The position numbers and the translations under genes were made by a program. Positions 45,589-54,033 of a DNA stretch of 64,000 nucleotides are shown here, one piece after another. Numbering within the stretch: position 1 is the stretch's first letter; the number at the start of each line of letters is the position of its first letter. Under the pieces are notes generated by a model. That model was not told where the DNA came from, ran no database searches, and saw only the letters and a list, made by a program, of their open reading frames with translations. The DNA is from Spirosoma pollinicola (GTDB lineage: Bacteria; Bacteroidota; Bacteroidia; Cytophagales; Spirosomataceae): NCBI RefSeq assembly GCF_002831565.1, contig NZ_CP025096.1, positions 4,326,501-4,390,500 of the forward strand, read 5' to 3'.

Positions 45589-45642
45589 TGTATGGATTGG
45601 GTTGAAAGCTGCTCGGTCACCGAAGATGGCAATCTGCCTGAT

Positions 45643-46584
45643 TCATGAATGTGCCGAAGAGCGAAACGCCACCGGTGTCTGGCCAGTCTTCTGTTTGAAG
45701 AGTCGGCTAAAGTATTGCGGGTACTCGAAGCCAAGCTGAAAAGCCGTTTCATTGATCGACAGGGAGGTTGTAAGCAGGAGCCGTTTCGCCTTTTCAATTA
45801 AGGCCTGGTGGATATGCTGCTGGGTGTTTTGACCCGTTAGTATCCGTAGCATATCGCTCAGGTAGGCCGGTGACACGTTAAGCGCATCGGCGAAAAATTG
45901 TACCGATGGTAAAGGGAGTTCCGCATCCTGTGCGAAGTAGCCCGTTAATTCAGTCTCGAACCGGCTCAACAACGAACTGTCGTCGCGGTCGTGTTCAACG
46001 GCACTCCGGGTAACAAACTGCCGGTTATAAAAGCGGTCGGCGTAGGTTAACAGCAGATCGATCTGCCCGGCAAATACGTCCTGGCTGAAGGCATCTATAG
46101 GCCGTTCACATTCTGCCCGCAGGTTATCGAGTAACCGGTCGAGTACCGTTTCCTCCATGTCCGACAGGTGGAGGGCTTCATGGACAGCATAGGCGAAAAA
46201 GCCGTAGTTGCCGATTTTTTTGCCCAACGGGTGTTTCCTCAGCAAGTCCGGGTGAAAGACCAGCATCCACCCTGTTACCTGGCTTGTATCCAGCGATTCA
46301 TCGACGAAGAATACCTGGCCGGGGGTCGAAAATCCCATGACACCCTCACTGAAGTCGTAGGGCCGATGGCCGTAATAAAGCAATCCTTTCAGATTTCGCT
46401 TCAAAAAAACGGTATATAGCTGGGGCACAATCGGCTTGTTCACGAAATGCCCGGTATTCGCCAGGGCCTGGCGATTGGCCGCTCCCAGGTCAATAAGGGT
46501 AAGCAATGGGTGCGCTGGTGCGGGGAGACCGTAAAATCGGGTGTACTCCGTAACGGTGTGCAGCGTCTGAATGTCTTTCGGCAT
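45643..46584 (-). CDS. AraC family regulator next to aldo/keto reductase
   Basis: A 313-residue AraC regulator. The N-terminal region (PQLYTVFLKRNLKGLLYYGHRPYDF, then STPGQVFFVDE) is a degenerate cupin. The HTH pair lies at about 205-308 (FFADALNVSPAYLSDMLRILTGQ and INETAFQLGFEYPQYFSRLFKQKTGQ). It follows the aldo/keto reductase gene by 99 bp on the same strand, and such pairs are common in Bacteroidota, so it likely controls that gene. It converges on the PchR-like gene with a 54-bp gap. Confidence 0.92.
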   Translation of the reverse strand: MPKDIQTLHTVTEYTRFYGLPAPAHPLLTLIDLGAANRQALANTGHFVNKPIVPQLYTVFLKRNLKGLLYYGHRPYDFSEGVMGFSTPGQVFFVDESLDTSQVTGWMLVFHPDLLRKHPLGKKIGNYGFFAYAVHEALHLSDMEETVLDRLLDNLRAECERPIDAFSQDVFAGQIDLLLTYADRFYNRQFVTRSAVEHDRDDSSLLSRFETELTGYFAQDAELPLPSVQFFADALNVSPAYLSDMLRILTGQNTQQHIHQALIEKAKRLLLTTSLSINETAFQLGFEYPQYFSRLFKQKTGQTPVAFRSSAHS

Positions 46585-46683
46585 GCTTTTTTGACTACAG
46601 TAAACCGATGTATTAACACACAGGCCGGATTGTTGATTAACTCGTTCGAATTAAACTGACAGGCTGGCCCGTGTGTTACTTGG

Positions 46684-47676
46684 TTAGCTAAAAACCGGAT
46701 AGGCATCTCCTGCTACGCTGCCCACGGGCAGAATCGAATCGAGAGCAGCAAGCTCCGAGGGGCTTAGCAGGATATTGGCGGCTGCCACGTTCGCGTCTAA
46801 ATAGGTCCGGCGTTTTGTGCCGGGTATGGCAACTACGCCCTGCGCAAGTACCCAGGCCAAAGCCAGTTGCGAGGCCGTAACCCCTTTGGCTTCAGCCATC
46901 GTTTTGAGTTTTTGTACTAACTCCAGATTCTTGTAAAAATTGTCGCCCTGATAGCGGGGAAACATACGGCGCGAATCGGTAGGCTCAAAATCGTCTGGCG
47001 ATTTGATGGCCCCCGACAGAAAGCCCCGACCTAAAGGCGAGTAGCCTACAAAGCCGATGCCCAGCTCCCGTGTCGTTTCCAGTACGCCCGTTATTTCCAC
47101 CCCCCGATCGAAGAGCGAATACTCACTCTCGATGGCCGTAATGGGATGCACAGCGTGCGCCCGCCGAATGATATCGGGAGACACTTCCGACAAGCCCAGA
47201 TACCGAACCTTGCCTTCTTTGACCAGGTCGGCCATAGCCCCAACCGTATCTTCGATGGGCGTATTCGGGTCTAACCGGTGTAGATAATAGAGATCGATGT
47301 AATCCGTTTTGAGGTTCGTCAACGATCGCTCAATTGATTTACGAACGTAAGCGGGCTGTCCGTTGTAGGCGAAGGTAATCGTGCCCGCATCGTTAATCTC
47401 GAACCCGAACTTGGACGCAATCGTAACCTGATCACGCATACCAGCAATCGCTTTGCCAACCATTTGCTCGTTGGTAAATGGCCCGTAAAGGTCGGCCGTA
47501 TCGAGCATCGTCACACCGAGTTCGAGCGCCCGGTGAATGGTGGCAATGCTTTCTGTTTCGTCGGGTGTTCCGTAAACGGTGCCGCCGGGAAAATCGGTCA
47601 TTCCCATACATCCCAATCCCTCAACCGATACATTCAACCCCTGGCTACCCAGTTCTACTTTTTTTAACCTGTCCAT
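46684..47676 (-). CDS. aldo/keto reductase
   Basis: A 330-residue NADPH-dependent oxidoreductase with the TIM-barrel AKR fold. The catalytic tetrad is visible: Asp59, Tyr64 (DTADLYGP), Lys89 (IASKFG) and His133 (LYYLHRLDP). The C-terminal cofactor part (QGVVAIPGTKRRTYLDANVAA) is also typical. It reduces aldehydes or ketones; the natural substrate is unknown. No signal peptide. It belongs to the AKR group similar to pyridoxal reductase/IolS-type enzymes. The associated AraC regulator suggests induction by a carbonyl compound. Confidence 0.94.
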   Translation of the reverse strand: MDRLKKVELGSQGLNVSVEGLGCMGMTDFPGGTVYGTPDETESIATIHRALELGVTMLDTADLYGPFTNEQMVGKAIAGMRDQVTIASKFGFEINDAGTITFAYNGQPAYVRKSIERSLTNLKTDYIDLYYLHRLDPNTPIEDTVGAMADLVKEGKVRYLGLSEVSPDIIRRAHAVHPITAIESEYSLFDRGVEITGVLETTRELGIGFVGYSPLGRGFLSGAIKSPDDFEPTDSRRMFPRYQGDNFYKNLELVQKLKTMAEAKGVTASQLALAWVLAQGVVAIPGTKRRTYLDANVAAANILLSPSELAALDSILPVGSVAGDAYPVFS

Positions 47677-47775
47677 ATTGTGCTGTTAGTTAGCCTGTTT
47701 TGCAAGACAAAGGTCAGGCTAAGGGGCTCCCCGGCCGCTAAACGAATCGGAGTTTCTGCAACACAAAACGAAGCG

Positions 47776-47802
47776 GCAGCCTGTCGATTAGTAACAGGCT
47801 GC
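47776..47802 (-). terminator. hairpin after BNR gene
   Basis: The 9-bp arms GCAGCCTGT and ACAGGCTGC (47776-47784 and 47794-47802) enclose a 9-base loop. On the minus strand it lies 95 bases after the BNR-protein stop and is followed by a T-rich stretch (GTTTTGTGTT). Confidence 0.5.
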
Positions 47803-47896
47803 GTTTGCTGCCCTTGAACAGAATCCTGCCTCGCTCAACGGATTTTGGTTATCTTCTAGTAACAGACTTTCGGCTGGTGCAATGGTTAATGAACCA

Positions 47897-50800
47897 TCAC
47901 TGCTTCGGCGTTGAAAGTCCGACATCGGGAAGCGTAATTTTATCGAGCTGTGCCTGACGACACTGGGTATTGAACCGGCTAATATCCGTTTGAATCAGCA
48001 TGTTCATGTCTGTTTTCAGGGGTTGCCAGATCGCGTTCAATTCGGATAGACGCTCTTGCTGGCCATCTGTAACAGTTGGCGTGTTTACATCAAGTTCACC
48101 TTTCAGGAAGATGTAGTCGGCACTTAATTTGTTCTCGAAATTAATAACATCGTCGTTTGATTTAGACTTCGGCTGTATAACTTTTTCTTCCCAAAGCTTG
48201 ATCTTTTTTGCCAGGGCGCGGCCCGAATCGGCTACGGCTTTGAGGTTGGGTTTGTCGTCGATAAGATCGACCAGATCGTTGATTTGTTTCTGCGCTTTAC
48301 GCATCCGATTAACGCCCAGATGAATTTCCTTCACGCCCTCTTCAATACCCATGAGCGTTTTCTGCTGCTGCTCATATTCGGTCGCTGGCGTGTTGATTCG
48401 CGGATCGGGCAGAATATTGAATGCTACCTGTTTCTCCTGTTTTCCTGATTTTACCCTGGCCTGATATCGTCCGGGAGCGAGCTTGCGGCCACTGTAATTG
48501 CCCTCAATGAATACGTTTTCGATAGCAGGTAATGTCTCGGCCCGCATGTCCCACACAAACCGATTCAGGCCCGGTCGTACGGTTAGCGTTGGCTCTGGCG
48601 ATGGCCCACCGGGAAACTGAACAAATTTCTTGTCTTTCTTGCTGCTGAATGTGCGAACGGTGGCTCCCTGATCCGTTTTGATTTCCATTGTCAGGGTAGC
48701 ACTGGTATCAACTTTGGCCGGTAATTGATAGTACATGACGACGCCCGTAGACGGGTTGGTGCCCGCAAAGCCAGTGCGGCCGGGGCTGCTTCCTGCGTCT
48801 TCATCATCTTCTTCTTCAACAACTTTATCCAGCGCACTTCCCCCCGACACGCGGTAGGCATCTTCGGGTTTATAGACAAACAGGCTGTCTTTACTCAGTT
48901 TCTCGTTGTATTGCCGAACCGGGCCCAGATCGTCCAGAATCCAGAATGACCGACCCGCCGTTGCCGCAATTAAATCGCCCTGATGAACTTTCAGGTCGGT
49001 AACGGGACTGACGGGCAGGTTGAGTTGCCAGGGACGCCACGTTGCTCCGTCATTGTAGGATATATACATCCCGGTTTCTGTACCGGCATACAGCAATCCT
49101 TTGCGTTCGGGGTCTTCCCGAACTGTTCGCGTAAAGGCCCCGTAAGGAATGCCCTTGATTATTTTCGTCCAGGTTTTGCCATAGTCAGTCGTTTTGTAGA
49201 TGGCAGGGGCGAAGTCGTTGACTTTATAACGGGTTGTAGCAATGTAGGCGGTTGCTTTATCATGGGGCGATACCTCGATGCAATTGATCAGAGTCTCTTC
49301 CAGACCAGCGGGCGTTACGTTAGTCCAGGTCTTGCCGCCATCGCGGGTGAGCTGAACCAGCCCGTCGTCGCTGCCGGTCCAGAGAGTGCCTTTTTCGGAT
49401 GGTGATTCCAGCACGTAGGTAATGGTTGCGTAGTTTTCACCACCGGCACCTTCGTTGGTGTAGGGCGCACCACCCCACCCAAGTTTGGTGGAGTCGTGGC
49501 GTGTCAGATCGGGCGAAACCGTTGTCCAGCTTTTACCCAGATCGGTCGTCTTAAAGAGCTTATTCCCCGCATGGTAAAAGGCATTGGGTTCGTGTTTCGA
49601 CCAGATAATAGGCGCATTCCAGTTAAAGCGGTATTTCATTGTTTTGGCCTGCAATGCCTGGTACTGAATGGGCGATACCATGATGGGTTTGCCTTCGTGG
49701 GTTTGCTGGTCGAGTACTTCGATAGTGCCCTGATAACTGCCGCCCAGTACGTAGCGTGGGTCGTCGGGATTGAACGCCAGAAACGCACTTTCGCCACCCG
49801 CCGATGCGAACCAGTCTTTGTCGGTTATGCCGCTACCAGCCGTGGTTCGACTGGCAATCATTACAGATGTGTTGTCCTGCTGGCCACCATAGACATTGTA
49901 CGGGAATCGATTGTCGGCATTGACCCGGTAAAATTGTGCCGTGGGCTGGTTGTTCTCCGACGACCACGATTTGCCGCCATTGAACGAAACCGCACTTCCT
50001 CCGTCGTTACTGAGAAACAGGTTCTTGTTGTTTTTAGGATTGATCCACAGGTGGTGGTTGTCGCCATGAGAACCCGGTATTGTGCTGAAGGTCTTGCCCC
50101 CATCAATGGATTTAAGCACCGATGTGTTGAGAACATATACCGTATTTTCGTCGACCGGATCGGCAAAAATTTCGATGTAATACCATGCCCGTTGTATGGT
50201 GCGGTGATCTTTACTGACCCGATTCCAGCTTTTGCCCGCATCCTCGGATAAGAAAACGCCCCCTTTTTCAGCTTTTGTGTCCGACTCGATAACGGCATAG
50301 ACCCGGTTCGGATTTGCTTTGGATACCGAAATGCCCATTTTACCCAGCTCTTTCGGTAATCCCTTTTCCAGCTTCGTCCAGGTTTCACCCGCGTCCGTCG
50401 ATTTATAAAGGCCGCTGCCTTTACCGCCACTTTGCACCTGCCAGGGCAGCCGTCGGTAATCCCACATCGACGCATAGAGAATACGTGGATTGGTCATGTC
50501 CATACTCAGGTCATTGCAGCCCGTAGTTGAATCGACGAACAGCACCTTTTTCCAGGTTTTACCCCCGTCTAAAGTTTTGTAAATACCCCGTTCCGCCGAT
50601 GATCCGTGCAAAGCCCCCTGCGCAGCCACGAATGCCACATCGGGATTTTGCGGATGGACCCGAACGGCAGCAATATGACGGGTGAGGTCGAGGCCAAGGT
50701 GCTGCCAGGTTTTACCCGCGTCGGTCGATTTATACACCCCATTTCCATAGGAGGTCATGACCCCACGGGGAGCGTGCTCGCCCATGCCGACATAAACAAC

Positions 50801-51151
50801 AGCCGGATCAGACTCGCAAATGCCGATTGCCCCTACCGACGAGGTTTTCATCTGCCCATCAGAAACATTCTTCCAGGTCATGCCTGCATCCTCCGTTTTC
50901 CAGACGCCCCCACCAACAGTACCCATATAATAGAGTTGCGGATCGCTGGTCACGCCCGACCCGGCCACCGAACGGCCACCCCGGAAGGGCCCGATATTCC
51001 GCCACTTGACGGGCTTGAAATACGGGTCATTTGTGAGGCCGGAATCTGCTACAGCTACAGCAGTTGTGGCTTTCTTTGCTGCTTTCGGCTTTTGAGCCAG
51101 CAACGGGCTTGTGAATGTGATGGAAAGGAGGAAAAATAGAATCTTTTGCAT
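47897..51151 (-). CDS. secreted BNR/sortilin-like beta-propeller protein (paralogue 1 of 3)
   Basis: A 1084-residue exported protein (signal 1-19, SPLLAQ) built from many BNR/Asp-box units such as [41 protein letters not shown] and [14 protein letters not shown], forming one or two beta-propellers (about 45-740). The C-terminal third has a beta-domain ([15 protein letters not shown]) and a helical tail. Such proteins resemble the VPS10/sortilin fold and are often labelled glycosyl hydrolase, but no catalytic residues can be pointed to. It lies 44 bp after hmuV on the same strand and may be in the heme operon. It starts like its paralogues: [12 protein letters not shown]. Confidence 0.9.
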   Translation of the reverse strand: MQKILFFLLSITFTSPLLAQKPKAAKKATTAVAVADSGLTNDPYFKPVKWRNIGPFRGGRSVAGSGVTSDPQLYYMGTVGGGVWKTEDAGMTWKNVSDGQMKTSSVGAIGICESDPAVVYVGMGEHAPRGVMTSYGNGVYKSTDAGKTWQHLGLDLTRHIAAVRVHPQNPDVAFVAAQGALHGSSAERGIYKTLDGGKTWKKVLFVDSTTGCNDLSMDMTNPRILYASMWDYRRLPWQVQSGGKGSGLYKSTDAGETWTKLEKGLPKELGKMGISVSKANPNRVYAVIESDTKAEKGGVFLSEDAGKSWNRVSKDHRTIQRAWYYIEIFADPVDENTVYVLNTSVLKSIDGGKTFSTIPGSHGDNHHLWINPKNNKNLFLSNDGGSAVSFNGGKSWSSENNQPTAQFYRVNADNRFPYNVYGGQQDNTSVMIASRTTAGSGITDKDWFASAGGESAFLAFNPDDPRYVLGGSYQGTIEVLDQQTHEGKPIMVSPIQYQALQAKTMKYRFNWNAPIIWSKHEPNAFYHAGNKLFKTTDLGKSWTTVSPDLTRHDSTKLGWGGAPYTNEGAGGENYATITYVLESPSEKGTLWTGSDDGLVQLTRDGGKTWTNVTPAGLEETLINCIEVSPHDKATAYIATTRYKVNDFAPAIYKTTDYGKTWTKIIKGIPYGAFTRTVREDPERKGLLYAGTETGMYISYNDGATWRPWQLNLPVSPVTDLKVHQGDLIAATAGRSFWILDDLGPVRQYNEKLSKDSLFVYKPEDAYRVSGGSALDKVVEEEDDEDAGSSPGRTGFAGTNPSTGVVMYYQLPAKVDTSATLTMEIKTDQGATVRTFSSKKDKKFVQFPGGPSPEPTLTVRPGLNRFVWDMRAETLPAIENVFIEGNYSGRKLAPGRYQARVKSGKQEKQVAFNILPDPRINTPATEYEQQQKTLMGIEEGVKEIHLGVNRMRKAQKQINDLVDLIDDKPNLKAVADSGRALAKKIKLWEEKVIQPKSKSNDDVINFENKLSADYIFLKGELDVNTPTVTDGQQERLSELNAIWQPLKTDMNMLIQTDISRFNTQCRQAQLDKITLPDVGLSTPKQ

Positions 51152-51195
51152 GGCGGCTGATTGGCAGAATTATCGTCAACCAAGATAGGGCGAAA

Positions 51196-51975
51196 TCAGC
51201 AGATCATCACCCGCCTACCCGTTTCAGGATGCGTTATGAACCAGGGCTTCATCTTGAACACCGCTTCGATGGCGGCTTCGGTAAGTACCTCCTCGGCAGT
51301 TCCGATACCGTAGATGCGTGCCCGGTCGATCAGGATTACTTTATCGGCGTATTGTAAGGCCAGATTGATGTCGTGTACAATAACGAACACGATCATATTC
51401 TGCGAAGCCAGCTTGCGCACCAGGCTCAGAATCTGGTGCTGGTAGTGAATGTCCAGCGCTGAAATGGGCTCATCAAGGAAAAGATATTTTAAGGAGGTAT
51501 CGTCTGGCTGGCGATGAAGCTGAGCCAGTACCCGCGCCAGATGCACTTTCTGTTTTTCGCCACCCGAGAGCGACGCAAAGCCACGTGTTTTGAACGAGAA
51601 CATACCCACCGCATCAAGACATTCGTCAGCAATCTGTTTATCTTGGCTAGTCGGGTTCAGGTCGAAATACGGGTAACGGCCCATCATGACCACCTCTTCA
51701 ACACGCAGATCGAACGGCAACGACAGTAATTGGGAGAGGACTGCTTTCTGCCGGGCCTGCGTCGCTAATGGAATGGATGTCAGTAGGTTATTGCCATACC
51801 AGACCTGCCCCTGCTGGGGTGTTTCGGTGCCGGTCAGTAGTTTGAGCAGCGTACTTTTCCCGGCTCCATTCGGCCCTAACATCATCGTGAATTCGCCCGG
51901 AAGCAAAGTCAGCGACACATCATCGATCAGACGGTTACCTCCAATTTGAAACGACAGGTTTTCGGCTCTAAGCAT
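51196..51975 (-). CDS. hmuV: heme ABC transporter ATP-binding protein
   Basis: A 259-residue ATPase of the FecE/HmuV type. Walker A GPNGAGKS (34-41), Q-loop VLSQLLSLPFDLRVEEVVMMGR, signature LSGGEKQKVHLARVLA (136-151), Walker B YLFLDEPISALD and switch His in VIVHDIN are complete. The start at 51975 overlaps the permease stop by 8 bases and is the best; an upstream ATG at 52044 lies deep in the permease gene. With HmuU and HmuT it forms an importer for heme or ferric siderophore, and heme is favoured by the neighbouring genes. Confidence 0.92.
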   Translation of the reverse strand: MLRAENLSFQIGGNRLIDDVSLTLLPGEFTMMLGPNGAGKSTLLKLLTGTETPQQGQVWYGNNLLTSIPLATQARQKAVLSQLLSLPFDLRVEEVVMMGRYPYFDLNPTSQDKQIADECLDAVGMFSFKTRGFASLSGGEKQKVHLARVLAQLHRQPDDTSLKYLFLDEPISALDIHYQHQILSLVRKLASQNMIVFVIVHDINLALQYADKVILIDRARIYGIGTAEEVLTEAAIEAVFKMKPWFITHPETGRRVMIC

Positions 51976-53035
51976 AGAAACCTCCTTTCTGAAATGACCG
52001 GGCATTCCGAACCAGCAACCAGATGAATACGGGAGCACCAACAAATGCCGTAATTACACCAATAGGGAACTCGGCGGGCGCCACCAGCCGGCGGGCAATC
52101 GTGTCGGCCAACGTTAGTAACGAGCTGCCCAGTAGGGCCGAGGCAATAACCAGGAAGCGATTGTCCGAGGTTTTCAGTAGTCGAAGCAGGTGCGGCACCA
52201 CCAGCCCAACGAATGAAATCACGCCCACCATCGCCGTGCCGACGGCTACCAGCAGCGTATTTAACAGGAGTACCTGGATCTTGAGTCGGTCGATGTTGTA
52301 GCCCAGATGCCGCACTTCATCTTCGCCTAAAATCAGGATATTCAGCGCTTTGGTAAAACGAAGGGCCAGCAGAATGCCGATCATCGTAACGGGAAAGACA
52401 ATAGCGAACTGCGTCCAGTCGGCACCGGAAAACGTTCCCAGGTTCCAGAATGTGATGGAACGGGCCTGCGGGTCGCGGGCAATGTACGAGAGAAAGCCCG
52501 TTCCACCAGCCGCCAGCGCATTGATGGCGATACCCGCCAGAATCATCGTGGCTACGTTCACTTTACCACTTATAGACGCAATCCGGTAGACGAGCAAGGT
52601 AGCGGCAAAGGCAAAAATGAAGGCCACGCAGGGGAGCAGAAACAGGCCAAGTGCATCGGTAAATGCCCAGTTGATATTCTTGCCGAGGACAAAGACAAGT
52701 GCCGCGCCCAATGCCGCGCCGGAACTGGTACCTACCAGCCCCGGCTCAACAATGGGATTACGAAACAGCGCCTGCATCAACACCCCCGACACCGACAACC
52801 CAGCCCCGACCGTAGCACAAAGTAAGACGCGCGGCAACCTGATTTGCAGAAAAAGCCCCTGCGAAACCGGATCGACATTCGTATTGGACAGCCCTACGCC
52901 ATTCATCAGAATGTGGGTGATGTCAGCGAATGTCAAGTCGACGGCACCAATCCGCAGGGCGGCAATGATGGTAACCAGCAGGAGCACGGCTAAAAGGCTA
53001 TACCATTGGCCTGGGGATAGTGAAGGTGGCTTCAT
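51968..53035 (-). CDS. hmuU: FecCD/BtuC-type ABC permease (heme)
   Basis: A 355-residue inner-membrane permease of the FecCD family with about ten membrane helices. It contains TVGAGLSVSGVLMQALFRNPIVEPGLVGTSSGAALGAA (helices 2-3 boundary), LAGIAINALAAGGTGFLSY, and GVISFVGLVVPHLLRLL, the EAA-like loop that docks on the ATPase. It overlaps hmuV by 8 bases and follows hmuT after 58 bp containing a 9-bp tandem repeat. It translocates heme or iron chelate into the cytosol. Confidence 0.93.
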   Translation of the reverse strand: MKPPSLSPGQWYSLLAVLLLVTIIAALRIGAVDLTFADITHILMNGVGLSNTNVDPVSQGLFLQIRLPRVLLCATVGAGLSVSGVLMQALFRNPIVEPGLVGTSSGAALGAALVFVLGKNINWAFTDALGLFLLPCVAFIFAFAATLLVYRIASISGKVNVATMILAGIAINALAAGGTGFLSYIARDPQARSITFWNLGTFSGADWTQFAIVFPVTMIGILLALRFTKALNILILGEDEVRHLGYNIDRLKIQVLLLNTLLVAVGTAMVGVISFVGLVVPHLLRLLKTSDNRFLVIASALLGSSLLTLADTIARRLVAPAEFPIGVITAFVGAPVFIWLLVRNARSFQKGGFYA

Positions 53036-53052
53036 AGGGTCGGTGTATGGGT

Positions 53053-53079
53053 GTAGTGAGTGTAGTGAGTGTAGTGAGT
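53053..53079. repeat. three 9-bp tandem repeats between hmuU and hmuT
   Basis: GTAGTGAGT occurs three times without spacing in the 58-bp gap. Slippage here would change the spacing of the two genes but not their frames. Confidence 0.6.
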
Positions 53080-53093
53080 GGATAGGGCGTGGT

Positions 53094-53963
53094 TTACTGA
53101 TGAATCAGCTTCATGAGCAATTGCACGTTCTCGCCGGTTCGGGGGCCGAGGTAGATCAGGTCGTGCTCTTCAATGCGGTAAATTTTCTTGTTCTTGCCCG
53201 CAGGGGTCAGGGCGATGCCGGGGAGCGTGGCTAATTTCTCGGCACTACCCAGCCGGTCGTAGCCAAAATCGGTTACCAGAATAATATCCGGCTGGGCTTT
53301 GCTGATGATTTCCGGGCTGAGAGGTTTCATGCCTTTCAGCGTGTCCATTACGTTCCTGCCACCCGCCATTTCGAGCATGTAGGAGGCCGTTCCCGCTTTG
53401 CCGATCACCAGGTAATTATTGATGACCCGACCGAAATGGATGATGGCTACTTTAGGCGTGGTTTTGTATTGCTTCACACTTTCGGCCGCTTTTGCCAGAT
53501 CGGCATCCAGCTTCGTTTTCAGACTATCGGCCTGTTTTTGAGCGCTAAACTGAGCGGCTACTGTATCAAACAGCGCCTTGACTTCGGGAAGGGTATGGGC
53601 GTCTTTGAATACTTTCATGGGAACGCCGACTTTTTCCAGTTGCTGCATAACCGCTTCCGGGGCCACATTGCCATCGTGAAATACAACGGTAGGCTTTAGC
53701 GCAATAATACCCTCCGCATTTAACAGCCGGTGATAACCGACTTTGGTGATTTTCTGGGCGGCTGGCGGATAGGTACTCGACAGATCAACGCCGACCAGCT
53801 GATCGCCTGCACCCAGCGCAAAAATCAGCTCGGTGAGTTGTTTGGCAACGCAGACGATTCGCTGTTTACCCGTGGCTTCCGTTTGGTCTTTTTGGGTAGA
53901 CGTGCAGGCTAGCAGCCCTGCACTGAACAGCGTAATCAGTAAAAGAAATCGGAAAATTTTCAT
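53094..53963 (-). CDS. hmuT: heme ABC transporter substrate-binding lipoprotein
   Basis: A 289-residue periplasmic lipoprotein (lipobox SAGLLAC, Cys20) started at 53963; the longer start at 54008 would read through a palindrome. It has the class III binding protein pattern of HmuT: RIVCVAKQLTELIFALGAGDQLVGVD near the N-terminus, YHRLLNAEGIIALKPTVVFHDGNVAPEAV, and GKAGTASYMLEMAGGRNVMDTLKGMKPLSPEII. It passes heme from the outer membrane receptor to HmuU/HmuV. It lies 70 bp after the receptor and is separated from it by a hairpin. Confidence 0.9.
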   Translation of the reverse strand: MKIFRFLLLITLFSAGLLACTSTQKDQTEATGKQRIVCVAKQLTELIFALGAGDQLVGVDLSSTYPPAAQKITKVGYHRLLNAEGIIALKPTVVFHDGNVAPEAVMQQLEKVGVPMKVFKDAHTLPEVKALFDTVAAQFSAQKQADSLKTKLDADLAKAAESVKQYKTTPKVAIIHFGRVINNYLVIGKAGTASYMLEMAGGRNVMDTLKGMKPLSPEIISKAQPDIILVTDFGYDRLGSAEKLATLPGIALTPAGKNKKIYRIEEHDLIYLGPRTGENVQLLMKLIHQ

Positions 53964-53980
53964 GAATGAAGTTGACTGCA

Positions 53981-54013
53981 ACCCTGTAAGGTTTTCTGAA
54001 AACCTCACAGGGT
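53981..54013. terminator. hairpin between heme receptor and hmuT
   Basis: 15-bp arms (53981-53995 and 53999-54013) with one mismatch and a 3-base loop. Position in the receptor-hmuT gap suggests an attenuator that lowers expression of the ABC genes relative to the receptor. Similar AACCCTGT palindromes are common in Bacteroidota. Confidence 0.6.
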
Positions 54014-54033
54014 CAGATTAGATGAATAGTAGC

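Noticed and set aside
49496..50251. A 251-codon plus-strand frame antisense to BNR paralogue 1
   Set aside because: The minus strand encodes regular Asp-box repeats; antisense long frames appear in all three BNR genes, as expected from their repeats.
47897..51151. Calling the BNR proteins sialidases or glycosyl hydrolases
   Set aside because: Asp-box repeats alone define a propeller fold; the sialidase Arg triad and catalytic Tyr/Glu arrangement could not be identified.
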